Below are positions 48,227 to 55,806 of a stretch of 64,000 bases of DNA, one piece after another. Origin of the DNA: Amycolatopsis suaedae (GTDB taxonomy: Bacteria; Actinomycetota; Actinomycetes; Mycobacteriales; Pseudonocardiaceae); contig NZ_SFCC01000019.1 in assembly GCF_004214935.1 (NCBI RefSeq), forward strand, positions 1 through 64,000. The letters are read 5' to 3'. A model generated the notes under the pieces. The model was not told where the DNA came from. It was given only the letters and a program-made list of their open reading frames with translations, and made no database searches. The translations under genes and the position numbers were made by a program. How positions within the stretch are numbered: the stretch's first letter is position 1; each line of letters starts with the position of its first letter.

Positions 48227-48762
48227 GGAACCGACGCTACGGCCTCACGTGACGTCAGGCTCAACCCTTTTCGCCTGCGGTGATAGGCGACGGTGAGCAA
48301 CGCGAGCAACGGCCCCCACAGCATCTGCGGCAGGTAGCAGACGGCCATCAGCAACTCCCAGCCGTTGCCGTCGGGGGCGCCGCCCTGCGCCGGGCCGAGG
48401 AACATCCACGGCAGCGGCGTCCACAGCACGATCAGCCCGGCGGCGCCGAGCCCGGCGGGGACCGTGGCCGCCAGCGGCGGGATCGGCCGTCCGCCGAGCA
48501 GCGGCACCCACCGCGGGACGACCTCGCCCCACCGCCGGACCAGACCGAGCGACAGCAGGGCCAGCGCCTCGGTCAGTACGGACAGGCCGAGCAGGTAGAG
48601 CTTGTCGTGCCAGTCGTCGGTGGCGGCGGTGTAGAACGCGGCTTCCCAGCCGATCGGCAGCTCGAACACCCAGGCCAGCCGCCACAGCGCGACCGGCAAT
48701 GTCAGCAGCGGGATGAGGTGCGCGACCCGGACGGCCCACCGTGGAGCCAGGTTCGTCGACAT
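48223..48762 (-). CDS. Membrane protein of unknown function
   Basis: The 179-residue protein has about four membrane spans (for example VAHLIPLLTLPVALWRLAWV and LLMAVCYLPQMLWGPLLALL) and the conserved-looking EAAFYTAATDDWHDKLYLLG between spans one and two. I do not recognise the family. It overlaps the amidohydrolase gene by four bases, so they are made together. ATG 48762 is assumed; a GTG at 48789 is possible. Confidence 0.7.
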   Translation of the reverse strand: MSTNLAPRWAVRVAHLIPLLTLPVALWRLAWVFELPIGWEAAFYTAATDDWHDKLYLLGLSVLTEALALLSLGLVRRWGEVVPRWVPLLGGRPIPPLAATVPAGLGAAGLIVLWTPLPWMFLGPAQGGAPDGNGWELLMAVCYLPQMLWGPLLALLTVAYHRRRKGLSLTSREAVASVP

Positions 48763-48814
48763 GCCGGTCAGCCTGCCGCGCTCGCGCACCCGCGGGTTCC
48801 CGCTCCGGAGGGAG

Positions 48815-48836
48815 GTGCCTCACCCCCGGGAGGCAC
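48815..48836. terminator. Short hairpin
   Basis: GTGCCTC (48815-48821) pairs with GAGGCAC (48830-48836) around an eight-base loop, upstream of the membrane protein gene on the minus strand. It overlaps the last bases of a possible small ORF. Confidence 0.38.
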
Positions 48837-48948
48837 GCCGGCAGGGTGCCGGCAGGCCGAGGCGAATCGCGTTCCCCGCGTGCACGCCGTAGGCCAGATC
48901 GGAGATCAGTCGGGCGAGGGATCGGATGAACTTTCGCATGAAGACCAT
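48820..48948 (-). CDS. Possible 42-residue protein
   Basis: A minus-strand frame from ATG 48948 encodes MRKFIRSLARLISDLAYGVH and ends with a Pro/Arg tail. The N-terminal 25 residues form a basic amphipathic helix, unlike random GC-rich sequence. A ribosome site is weak (GGA nine bases upstream). It could be a small regulatory or membrane-binding peptide, or chance. Confidence 0.3.
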   Translation of the reverse strand: MVFMRKFIRSLARLISDLAYGVHAGNAIRLGLPAPCRRASRG

Positions 48949-49010
48949 GGTGGGATGTCCGGTTCGCCCAGAACAGTGGCGACCGCGACACCTTTCGCTA
49001 AGATATCGCC

Positions 49011-49973
49011 ATGCCCAACCGGTCCGTCGCGGTACTCGCCTACGAGGACATGACGCCGTTCGAGAGCGGCATCGTCGTCGACGTTTTCAGCCTGCGCTGG
49101 GACCTCGACATCGGTGACGACTGGTACGACGTGACGATCTGCGCCGAACGGCCGGGCGCGGTGCGGATGAAGGGCGGCGTCGAGCTGCACACCCCGCACG
49201 GTCTGGACGTGCTGGCGGCCGCGGACACCGTGGTGGTGCCCAGCGTCGCCGACCCTGCCGCCGAGACGTCGCCGGAGGTCATCGCCGCGCTGCGGCTGGC
49301 CCACAGCCGGGGTGCGCGGCTGGTGTCGATCTGCTCGGGTGCGTTCGCGCTGGCGGCGACCGGCCTGCTCGACGGGCTGCGGGCCACCACCCACTGGACC
49401 TACGCCGACCTGCTGCGCCGCCGCTTCCCGGCGGTCGAGGTCGACCCGCACCCGCTGTACGTCGACAACGGCCGGATCCTCACCAGCGCGGGCTGTGCGG
49501 CGGGAATCGACCTGTGCCTGCACATCGTCCGCTCCGACTTCGGTGCCACGATCGCCAACGCGGTCGCCCGCCGCATGGTCGTGCCACCGCACCGCGACGG
49601 CGGGCAGGCGCAGTACATCGAGACGCCGGTGGCCGCGGATCCCGACGACGACCGCATCGCCCGCAGTATCGAATGGGCCCTGCGGCACCTGACCGAGGAC
49701 ATCTCGGTGGCCACGCTGGCCGAGCGGGCCGCGATGTCGAGCCGGACCTACCTCCGGCACTTCGCGCGCACCGTCGGCACCAGCCCGATCAAGTGGCTGA
49801 TCGCCCGGCGGGTCCACGCGAGCCTGTCGTTGCTGGAGACCACCGATCTGCCGATCGAGGAGATCGCCACCCGGGTCGGCTTCGACACCGCCGTCACCTA
49901 CCGGCACCACTTCACCCAGGCCATGCGCACGTCACCGTCCGGCTACCGGCGTACGTTCCGTCAGGCCGCCTAG
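49011..49973 (+). CDS. AraC-family regulator with DJ-1/PfpI domain
   Basis: The 320-residue protein has an N-terminal DJ-1/PfpI-like domain (about 1-170: VAVLAYEDMTPFESGIVVDV, the nucleophile-elbow-like VSICSGAFALAATGLLDG and RATTHWTYADLL) and a C-terminal AraC double helix-turn-helix (about 215-315: SVATLAERAAMSSRTYLRHF, then IEEIATRVGFDTAVTYRHHF). This GlxA-like group regulates amine, carnitine or arginine-related genes. The ATG sits just after GATATCGCC without a clear ribosome site. Confidence 0.9.
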   Translation: MPNRSVAVLAYEDMTPFESGIVVDVFSLRWDLDIGDDWYDVTICAERPGAVRMKGGVELHTPHGLDVLAAADTVVVPSVADPAAETSPEVIAALRLAHSRGARLVSICSGAFALAATGLLDGLRATTHWTYADLLRRRFPAVEVDPHPLYVDNGRILTSAGCAAGIDLCLHIVRSDFGATIANAVARRMVVPPHRDGGQAQYIETPVAADPDDDRIARSIEWALRHLTEDISVATLAERAAMSSRTYLRHFARTVGTSPIKWLIARRVHASLSLLETTDLPIEEIATRVGFDTAVTYRHHFTQAMRTSPSGYRRTFRQAA

Positions 49974-49974
49974 T

Positions 49975-50016
49975 GTGCGGCCCCTGCCCACCCCCTGACC
50001 TGGGCAGGGACCGCAC
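49975..50016. terminator. Strong bidirectional hairpin
   Basis: GTGCGGCCCCTGCCCA (49975-49990) pairs with TGGGCAGGGACCGCAC (50001-50016) with one mismatch and a ten-base loop. It lies between the convergent AraC and glycosyltransferase genes. Confidence 0.72.
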
Positions 50017-50027
50017 GTTCCCCCGGA

Positions 50028-51530
50028 TCAGTTGGCCATGCGGCGCAGCTCCGGCCAGGTCTGCGACCACGGCTCCCGCAGTCCCTCGGCGAACAGGATC
50101 GGCTTGCCCTGCAGGGCGTTGTTGATGTTCAGTCCATTGTCGACGGTTCCGACGCGCCGGACCGAGGTGAAGTGCTCCCGCAGGCGCTCGACGTCTTCGC
50201 CGACGTAGACCACCGAGTCGACGCCGTCACCCGGCCTGCCGAAGTACCAGTACCCGCGGTGCGGGCTGTACGCCCTCGGCAGTCCACGCTCGGGCCCGTA
50301 GAAGTCGAGGGCGGACGCCGCCCAGTAGCCCTGCGACATCAACGCGGTGTGCTCCCTGGTCTCCGGCGGCAGGGCGTGGTAGACGGCGGCGACGTCGTCG
50401 GCCAGCTGCGGCCAGCCGATCTCGTCCCGCTGGAACGCGATGACCTGGCGGGGCAGCCCGGCGTGGACCGACATCGGCAGGATCGGCAGCCCGACCACCA
50501 GGGTCAGCGACGTGACGGCGTACACCGGCCAGGTCGGGATCCAGCGCCACCAGCGGGACGGCTCGCCGTCCTGCATCCGGACCGCGCCGAAGGCCCACAG
50601 GACGGGGGCGAATCCGGCGATGTAGTACGGCCTGCCGTTGCTCACCAGGAACACCGTGACGACGATGAGGAACGCCCAGCCGAGGTAGCGGTACGGCCGC
50701 AACTCCTTGGCCCGCAACAGGTTCCACAGTCCGTAGAGGGCGAGGGCCAGCCCGGCGAGACCGCCGAGGCCGGTCAGCGCCAGCGGCAGGAACGTCAGGC
50801 GCCCTCCGGTGATCTCCATTTCCGTGCTCACGGTCGCGCTCATCTGCAGCAGCGGCCAGTCGTTGTCGATCTGCCACAGCAGGTTCGGCACCGAGGTCAC
50901 CGCGGCGATCCCGGCACCGGCCCAGAGCGCGGGCCGGGTCAGCAGGTCCCTGCGGCCGGCGAGGAACGCGCTGATCACCAGCGCTGCCAGCAACGCGATC
51001 ACCAGGTGCTTCGCCTGCAGCGCGACCGCCGTGACGACCCCGGCGAGCAGCAGCAGCCGGTCGGCCCGGGTGCGTTGCCAGCGCACGACCAGCCAGAGGA
51101 TGAGCATCCACAGGAACGGGTCCACTGTGGACGTCGCGAGCAGGTGGCCGTACAGCGGCGCCCACAGGGCGTACGCGCCCGCGGTGAGCAGCTGGGCCCG
51201 GCGGCGCCCGCCCAGTTCACGGGCCAGCTGGGCGGCGACGACGACGCCGACCGCGGTCAGGATCGTCGCGGGCAGCCGCAGCGCGACGACCGAGCCCGGC
51301 CACAGGGTGTCCATCAGCAGCGCGAGCAGCGGGAGTAGCGGTGGCTGGTCCGCGTAGCCCCAGTCCAGGTGCCTGCCGGCGGCGACGAAGTACAGCTCGT
51401 CGCCGAAGTAGCCGTACCGGCCGCTGACCGCCAGGAGCAGGCCCCCGACCGCTGCCGCCAGCAGCAGCACCGGCCTGGTCGCCAGTGCGGGTTTGACGCC
51501 GGTGACCGGCGAGACCGTCATCAAGGGCAT
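50028..51530 (-). CDS. GT39/ArnT-like membrane glycosyltransferase
   Basis: The 500-residue protein has about 11 membrane spans. The first outside loop carries GYFGDELYFVAAGRHLDWGY (Asp-Glu motif of GT-C enzymes) followed by ADQPPLLPLLALL. A soluble domain at the C-terminus (about 400-500) includes PPETREHTALMSQGYWAASA. Such enzymes move sugars from polyprenyl-phosphate donors to proteins or lipids outside the membrane. ATG 51530 follows GGAGG closely. It is divergent from the SPFH gene with a palindrome between them. Confidence 0.85.
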   Translation of the reverse strand: MPLMTVSPVTGVKPALATRPVLLLAAAVGGLLLAVSGRYGYFGDELYFVAAGRHLDWGYADQPPLLPLLALLMDTLWPGSVVALRLPATILTAVGVVVAAQLARELGGRRRAQLLTAGAYALWAPLYGHLLATSTVDPFLWMLILWLVVRWQRTRADRLLLLAGVVTAVALQAKHLVIALLAALVISAFLAGRRDLLTRPALWAGAGIAAVTSVPNLLWQIDNDWPLLQMSATVSTEMEITGGRLTFLPLALTGLGGLAGLALALYGLWNLLRAKELRPYRYLGWAFLIVVTVFLVSNGRPYYIAGFAPVLWAFGAVRMQDGEPSRWWRWIPTWPVYAVTSLTLVVGLPILPMSVHAGLPRQVIAFQRDEIGWPQLADDVAAVYHALPPETREHTALMSQGYWAASALDFYGPERGLPRAYSPHRGYWYFGRPGDGVDSVVYVGEDVERLREHFTSVRRVGTVDNGLNINNALQGKPILFAEGLREPWSQTWPELRRMAN

Positions 51531-51552
51531 GTCCCCTCCAGGAATCCGAAAA

Positions 51553-51564
51553 AGTGATATCACT
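51553..51564. promoter_or_regulatory. Palindrome between the glycosyltransferase and SPFH genes
   Basis: AGTGATATCACT is a perfect 12-base palindrome 40 bases before the SPFH start and 23 before the glycosyltransferase start. Its shape suits a GntR/YtrA-type regulator, but none is adjacent. Confidence 0.52.
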
Positions 51565-51603
51565 ATGCTATGGTTATGATGGCTCGGGACGCAAGGAGGC
51601 AAG

Positions 51604-52521
51604 ATGAAGTCCGTGGACATGCCGTCGCCGAAGGTGCGGGAACGCCTGATCTCCGGGGTGACCGGAATCCCGCTGCTGGCCGTCAGCCTCGTGCTGGTGC
51701 TCGGCGGAATTCCGATGGTGGTGCTCAGCATCGTGTGGCTGGCGCAGCACGGCGGGTTCGGCCGGGTGGTGCTGCTGGTCGGGTGCGCGCTGGCGCTGCT
51801 CTGCGGGCTGATCCTGATGGCGGGTCTGACGCAGGTCGCGCCCGGTGAGGCGCGGGTCGTGCAGTTGCTCGGCCGCTACACCGGCACGATCCGCACCACC
51901 GGTCTGCGCTGGGTCAACCCGATCACCGACCGCAAGCCGATCTCCACCCGGATCCGCAACCACGAGACCGCGGTCATGAAGGTCAACGAGGCCGACGGCA
52001 ATCCGATCGAGATCGCCGCCGTGGTGGTGTGGCAGGTGGAGGACACCGCGCAGGCACTGTTCGAAGTGGACAACTTCGTGCAGTTCGTCGCCATCCAGAC
52101 CGAGACCGCCGTCCGGCACATCGCGAACGGCTACCCGTACGACGCGCACGCCGACGGCCAGCTCTCGCTGCGCGACAACGCCGACGAGATCACCGAGAAG
52201 CTGTCGGCCGAGGTCGCCGAACGGGTGCGGCCGGCGGGCGTGCGGATCATCGAGTCACGGATCACCCACCTCGCCTACGCGCAGGAGATCGCCCAGGCGA
52301 TGCTGCAGCGGCAGCAGGCGGGTGCCGTCGTGGCCGCGCGGCAGCGGATCGTCGAGGGAGCGGTCGGCATGGTGCAGATGGCGCTGGACCGGCTGGCCGA
52401 GCAGGAGGTCGTCGAGCTGGACGAGGAGCGCCGCGCGGCGATGGTCAGCAACCTGCTCGTCGTCCTGTGTGGCCACCGTGACGCCGCGCCCGTGGTCAAC
52501 ACCGGATCGCTGTACACCTGA
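51604..52521 (+). CDS. SPFH (band 7) domain membrane protein
   Basis: The 305-residue protein has two N-terminal membrane spans (about 20-45 and 52-78), then an SPFH domain (QVAPGEARVVQLLGRYTGTI, PIEIAAVVVWQVEDTAQALF and VRHIANGYPYDA) and a helical C-terminus (YAQEIAQAMLQRQQAGAVVA). It scaffolds membrane microdomains. The following gene (a ribbon-helix-helix protein) starts four bases after the stop, so they form an operon; this pairing recurs in actinobacteria as far as I know. Confidence 0.87.
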   Translation: MKSVDMPSPKVRERLISGVTGIPLLAVSLVLVLGGIPMVVLSIVWLAQHGGFGRVVLLVGCALALLCGLILMAGLTQVAPGEARVVQLLGRYTGTIRTTGLRWVNPITDRKPISTRIRNHETAVMKVNEADGNPIEIAAVVVWQVEDTAQALFEVDNFVQFVAIQTETAVRHIANGYPYDAHADGQLSLRDNADEITEKLSAEVAERVRPAGVRIIESRITHLAYAQEIAQAMLQRQQAGAVVAARQRIVEGAVGMVQMALDRLAEQEVVELDEERRAAMVSNLLVVLCGHRDAAPVVNTGSLYT

Positions 52522-52524
52522 CCG

Positions 52525-52761
52525 GTGGTCGAACGCAAGAAGGTGCTGCTGCGGCTCGACCCGGCCGTGCACGACGCGCTGACCCGTTGGGCGGGCGACG
52601 AGCTGCGCAGCACCAATGCGCAGATCGAGTTCCTGTTGCGCAGGGCCCTGTCGGAGGCAGGCCGGCTGCCCGGCAACGCCGGCAAGATGCGCCGCCCCGG
52701 CCGCCCGCGCAAGGACGAGCCGCCCGACGACGACGGCGCCGGTGACGACCCAAGCACGTGA
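52525..52761 (+). CDS. Arc/CopG-like ribbon-helix-helix protein
   Basis: The 78-residue protein begins VERKKVLLRLDPAVHDALTR and continues DELRSTNAQIEFLLRRALSE, a clear ribbon-helix-helix segment, then a basic and acidic tail. It probably binds DNA as a dimer; self-control through the AGTGATATCACT site is possible. Its last codons and TGA come from the P1 palindrome that begins at 52752 (the stop is inside CACGTGAAGG), so its original C-terminus may have been altered. Confidence 0.72.
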   Translation: MVERKKVLLRLDPAVHDALTRWAGDELRSTNAQIEFLLRRALSEAGRLPGNAGKMRRPGRPRKDEPPDDDGAGDDPST

Positions 52762-52810
52762 AGGCCACCTTCATTACGTCTCACGTGGTGAAGGTGGCCT
52801 TCACGTGCTT
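52752..52810. repeat. P1 palindromic repeat supplying a stop codon
   Basis: AAGCACGTGAAGGCCACCTT pairs with the complementary arm ending CACGTGCTT, around CTC. The arms have two mismatches. The TGA of the ribbon-helix-helix gene lies in the left arm, and the stop of fdsD is 13 bases to the right. Confidence 0.92.
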
Positions 52811-52822
52811 TGCGCGGCGGCT

Positions 52823-53035
52823 TCAGCGGGGGATCAGGCGCGCCGCGGCCAGGACGAGCGGGTCGAGCTTGTCCTGGCCGGTCTCGACGTGACGGAACAG
52901 GTCGGCCTTCATCCGCGGGTCCCAGAACGCGCGGATGTGGGTGGCGATGGCCTTCGCGGCCTCGTCCTCCGGCTCGTTCCGGAACTGCGCCGCGATCTCG
53001 TTGGCCAGCCGCACCTGCGGCGAACCCGCGCTCAC
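52823..53035 (-). CDS. fdsD: Formate dehydrogenase delta subunit
   Basis: The 70-residue protein matches FdsD: RLANEIAAQFRNEPEDEAAK and THIRAFWDPRMKADLFRHV. It is a small accessory protein needed for the active NAD-dependent enzyme. It overlaps fdsA by four bases and is the last gene of the operon. A P1 palindrome right after its stop may end the transcript. Confidence 0.87.
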   Translation of the reverse strand: MSAGSPQVRLANEIAAQFRNEPEDEAAKAIATHIRAFWDPRMKADLFRHVETGQDKLDPLVLAAARLIPR

Positions 53036-55806
53036 TTGGCCATCACCGGGGTGCGCAGGCCGACCTGGACGGCGGTCACCTTGTACTCAGGGCAGTTCGT
53101 CGCCCAGTCGGAGTTCTCCGTGGTCACGACGTTGGCCCCGGTGACGGGGTGATGGAACGTCGTGTAGACAACGCCGACCGGCATGCGGTCGGACAGCACC
53201 GCCCGCAGCGTCGTCTCGCCGACCCGGCTGGCCAGCGACACCTCGTCGCCGTCGGAGATCCCGCGCACCTCGGCGTCGTGCGGGTGGATCTCCAGCAGGT
53301 CCTCCGGGTGCCAGGCCACGTTGGCCGTACGCCGGGTCTGCGCACCGACGTTGTACTGGGACAGGATCCGGCCCGTGGTGAGGATGAGCGGGAACTTGCG
53401 GGTGCTGCGTTCCTCGGTCGGCACGAACGTCGTCGGGACGAACTTTCCCTTGCCGCGCACGAACCCGTCGACGTGCATGATCGGCGTGCCCTCGGGTGCG
53501 GCGTCGTTGCACGGCCACTGGACGCTGCCCAGCTTGTCCAGTTTCTCGAACGACACCCCGGCGAACGTCGGCGTCACCGCGGCGATCTCGTCCATGATCT
53601 CGCGGGAGTGGTCGTAGTGCATCGGGAAGCCCATGGCCTGGGCGATCTCGCAGGCGACCTGCCACTCGTGCTTGCCGGTCTTCGGCGGCATCACCGGGCG
53701 CACCCGGTTGATGCGGCGCTCGGCGTTGGTGAACGTGCCGTCCTTCTCCAGGAACGACGTTCCCGGCAGGAACACGTGCGCGAGCTTGGCGGTCTCGTTG
53801 ATGAACAGGTCCTGCACGACCAGCAGGTCCAGTGACTTGAGCGCCGCCATGACGTGCTTGGTGTTCGGGTCGGACTGCGCGATGTCCTCGCCCTGCACGA
53901 ACAACGCGCGGAACGTGCCGTCGACGGCGGCGTCGAACATGTTCGGGATCCGCAGGCCCGGCTCCGGCTGGATGGGCCGGTCCCACAGCGTCTCGAAGAT
54001 CTCCCGTACCGCGTCGTCGGACACGTGCCGGTAGCCGGACAGCTCGTGCGGGAACGAGCCCATGTCACACGATCCCTGCACGTTGTTCTGCCCGCGCAGC
54101 GGGTTCACGCCGACGCCGTCGCGGCCGATGTTGCCGGTGGCCATGGCCAGGTTGGCCATGCCCATGACCATCGTCGAGCCCTGGCTGTGCTCGGTGACGC
54201 CGAGGCCGTAGTAGATGGCCGCGTTGCCACCGGTGGCGTACAACCGCGCCGCCGCCCGCACCTGGTCGGCGGGGACGCCGGTGATTGCCTCGGTGATCTC
54301 CGGGCTGTTCTCCGGGCGGGCGATGAACTCGGCCCACTTCTCGAAGTCCTCGCACCGCTCGTCCACAAAGGATTGATCGACCAGGCCCTCGGTGACGATC
54401 ACGTGGGCGAGCGCGTTCACGATCGCCACGTTCGTGCCCGGCTGCAGCTGGAGGTGGTGCTGGGCCTCGATGTGCGGCGAACGCACCAGGTCGATCCGCC
54501 GCGGGTCGATCACGACCAGCTTGGCACCCTCACGCAGCCTGCGCTTCATCCGCGAGGCGAACACCGGGTGCCCGTCGGTCGGGTTGGCGCCGATCACCAC
54601 GATGACGTCGGACTTGGCGACCGAGCGGAAGTCCTGCGTGCCCGCCGACGTGCCGAACGTCTGCTTCAGCCCGTAGCCGGTGGGCGAGTGGCACACCCGT
54701 GCGCAGGTGTCGACGTTGTTGTTGCCGAACGCCCCTCGCACCAGCTTCTGGACGGCGTAGACCTCCTCGTTGGTGGTCCGCGACGACGTGATTCCGCCGA
54801 TCGAGCCGACGCCGTGCTCGGCCTGGATCTCCCGCATCCTGTCGGCGACGTAGCCGATGGCGGTGTCCCAGTCGACCTCGCGCCACTCGTCGTCGATGCT
54901 CTCCCTGATCATCGGGCTCATCACCCGGTCGGGGTGCGTGGCGTAGCCGAACGCGAACCGCCCCTTGACGCACGAGTGGCCCTCGTTCGCGCCGCCCTCC
55001 TTGGCGGGCACCATCCGCACCAGCTCGTCGCCCCGCAGCTCGGCCTTGAACGAGCAACCCACACCGCAGTACGCACACGTGGTCAGCACGCTGCGGGTCG
55101 GCATGCCCAGTTCGACGACCGACTTCTCCTGCAGCGTCGCCGTCGGGCACGCCTGCACGCAGGCACCGCAGGACACGCACTCCGAGTCCATGAACAGCTC
55201 GCCCGCACCGGCGGAGACCTTCGACTCGAAGCCGCGGCCCTCGATCGTCAGCGCGAACGTGCCCTGCACCTCGCCACACGCCCGCACGCACCGCGAGCAG
55301 GCGATGCACTTGGACGCGTCGAAGTCGAAGTACGGGTTGCTGGTGTCCTTGGCCAGGTCGAGGTGGTTCTCGCCCTCGTAGCCGTAACGCACCTGACGCA
55401 GCCCGACCACGCCGGACATGTCCTGCAGCTCGCAGTCCCCGTTGGCCGAACAGGTCAGGCAGTCCAGCGGATGATCGGAGATGTAGAGCTCCATGACGCC
55501 CTGGCGCAGCTTCTCCAGCTTCGGCGTCTGCGTGCGTACCTTCATGCCCGGGCTGACCGGCGTGGTGCACGACGCGGGCGTGCCCCGCCTGCCGTCGATC
55601 TCCACCAGGCACAGCCGGCACGAGCCGAACGCCTCCAGACTGTCGGTCGCACACAGCTTCGGGATGTCGATACCGGTCATGGCCGCGGCACGCATCACCG
55701 AGGTGCCCTCGGGCACCATCACCGGATGACCGTCGACCTCGACCTCGACGGTCGCCTCGCCGGGCCGGGCCGGCGTACCGAGGTCGTGTTCCTTGTACAG
55801 CGTCAT
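53032..55806 (-). CDS. fdsA: NAD-dependent formate dehydrogenase alpha (molybdenum) subunit
   Basis: The 924-residue protein has, in order, a [2Fe-2S] ferredoxin part (LCATDSLEAFGSCRLCLVEI), an NuoG-like [4Fe-4S] site (HPLDCLTCSANGDCEL), two ferredoxin clusters (CIACSRCVRACGEVQG and CVSCGACVQACPTATL), the [4Fe-4S] of the molybdopterin domain (CAYCGVGCSFKAEL) and the Mo/W active-site region RVCHSPTGYGLKQTFG, with Cys, not selenocysteine. It oxidises formate to CO2. It overlaps both neighbours by four bases. No fdhD/fdsC sulfurtransferase gene is in the window. Confidence 0.95.
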   Translation of the reverse strand: MTLYKEHDLGTPARPGEATVEVEVDGHPVMVPEGTSVMRAAAMTGIDIPKLCATDSLEAFGSCRLCLVEIDGRRGTPASCTTPVSPGMKVRTQTPKLEKLRQGVMELYISDHPLDCLTCSANGDCELQDMSGVVGLRQVRYGYEGENHLDLAKDTSNPYFDFDASKCIACSRCVRACGEVQGTFALTIEGRGFESKVSAGAGELFMDSECVSCGACVQACPTATLQEKSVVELGMPTRSVLTTCAYCGVGCSFKAELRGDELVRMVPAKEGGANEGHSCVKGRFAFGYATHPDRVMSPMIRESIDDEWREVDWDTAIGYVADRMREIQAEHGVGSIGGITSSRTTNEEVYAVQKLVRGAFGNNNVDTCARVCHSPTGYGLKQTFGTSAGTQDFRSVAKSDVIVVIGANPTDGHPVFASRMKRRLREGAKLVVIDPRRIDLVRSPHIEAQHHLQLQPGTNVAIVNALAHVIVTEGLVDQSFVDERCEDFEKWAEFIARPENSPEITEAITGVPADQVRAAARLYATGGNAAIYYGLGVTEHSQGSTMVMGMANLAMATGNIGRDGVGVNPLRGQNNVQGSCDMGSFPHELSGYRHVSDDAVREIFETLWDRPIQPEPGLRIPNMFDAAVDGTFRALFVQGEDIAQSDPNTKHVMAALKSLDLLVVQDLFINETAKLAHVFLPGTSFLEKDGTFTNAERRINRVRPVMPPKTGKHEWQVACEIAQAMGFPMHYDHSREIMDEIAAVTPTFAGVSFEKLDKLGSVQWPCNDAAPEGTPIMHVDGFVRGKGKFVPTTFVPTEERSTRKFPLILTTGRILSQYNVGAQTRRTANVAWHPEDLLEIHPHDAEVRGISDGDEVSLASRVGETTLRAVLSDRMPVGVVYTTFHHPVTGANVVTTENSDWATNCPEYKVTAVQVGLRTPVMAK

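Noticed and set aside
53032..55806. Selenocysteine-type formate dehydrogenase
   Set aside because: The active-site region reads RVCHSPTGYG with a normal Cys codon, and no in-frame TGA or SECIS-like need is present.
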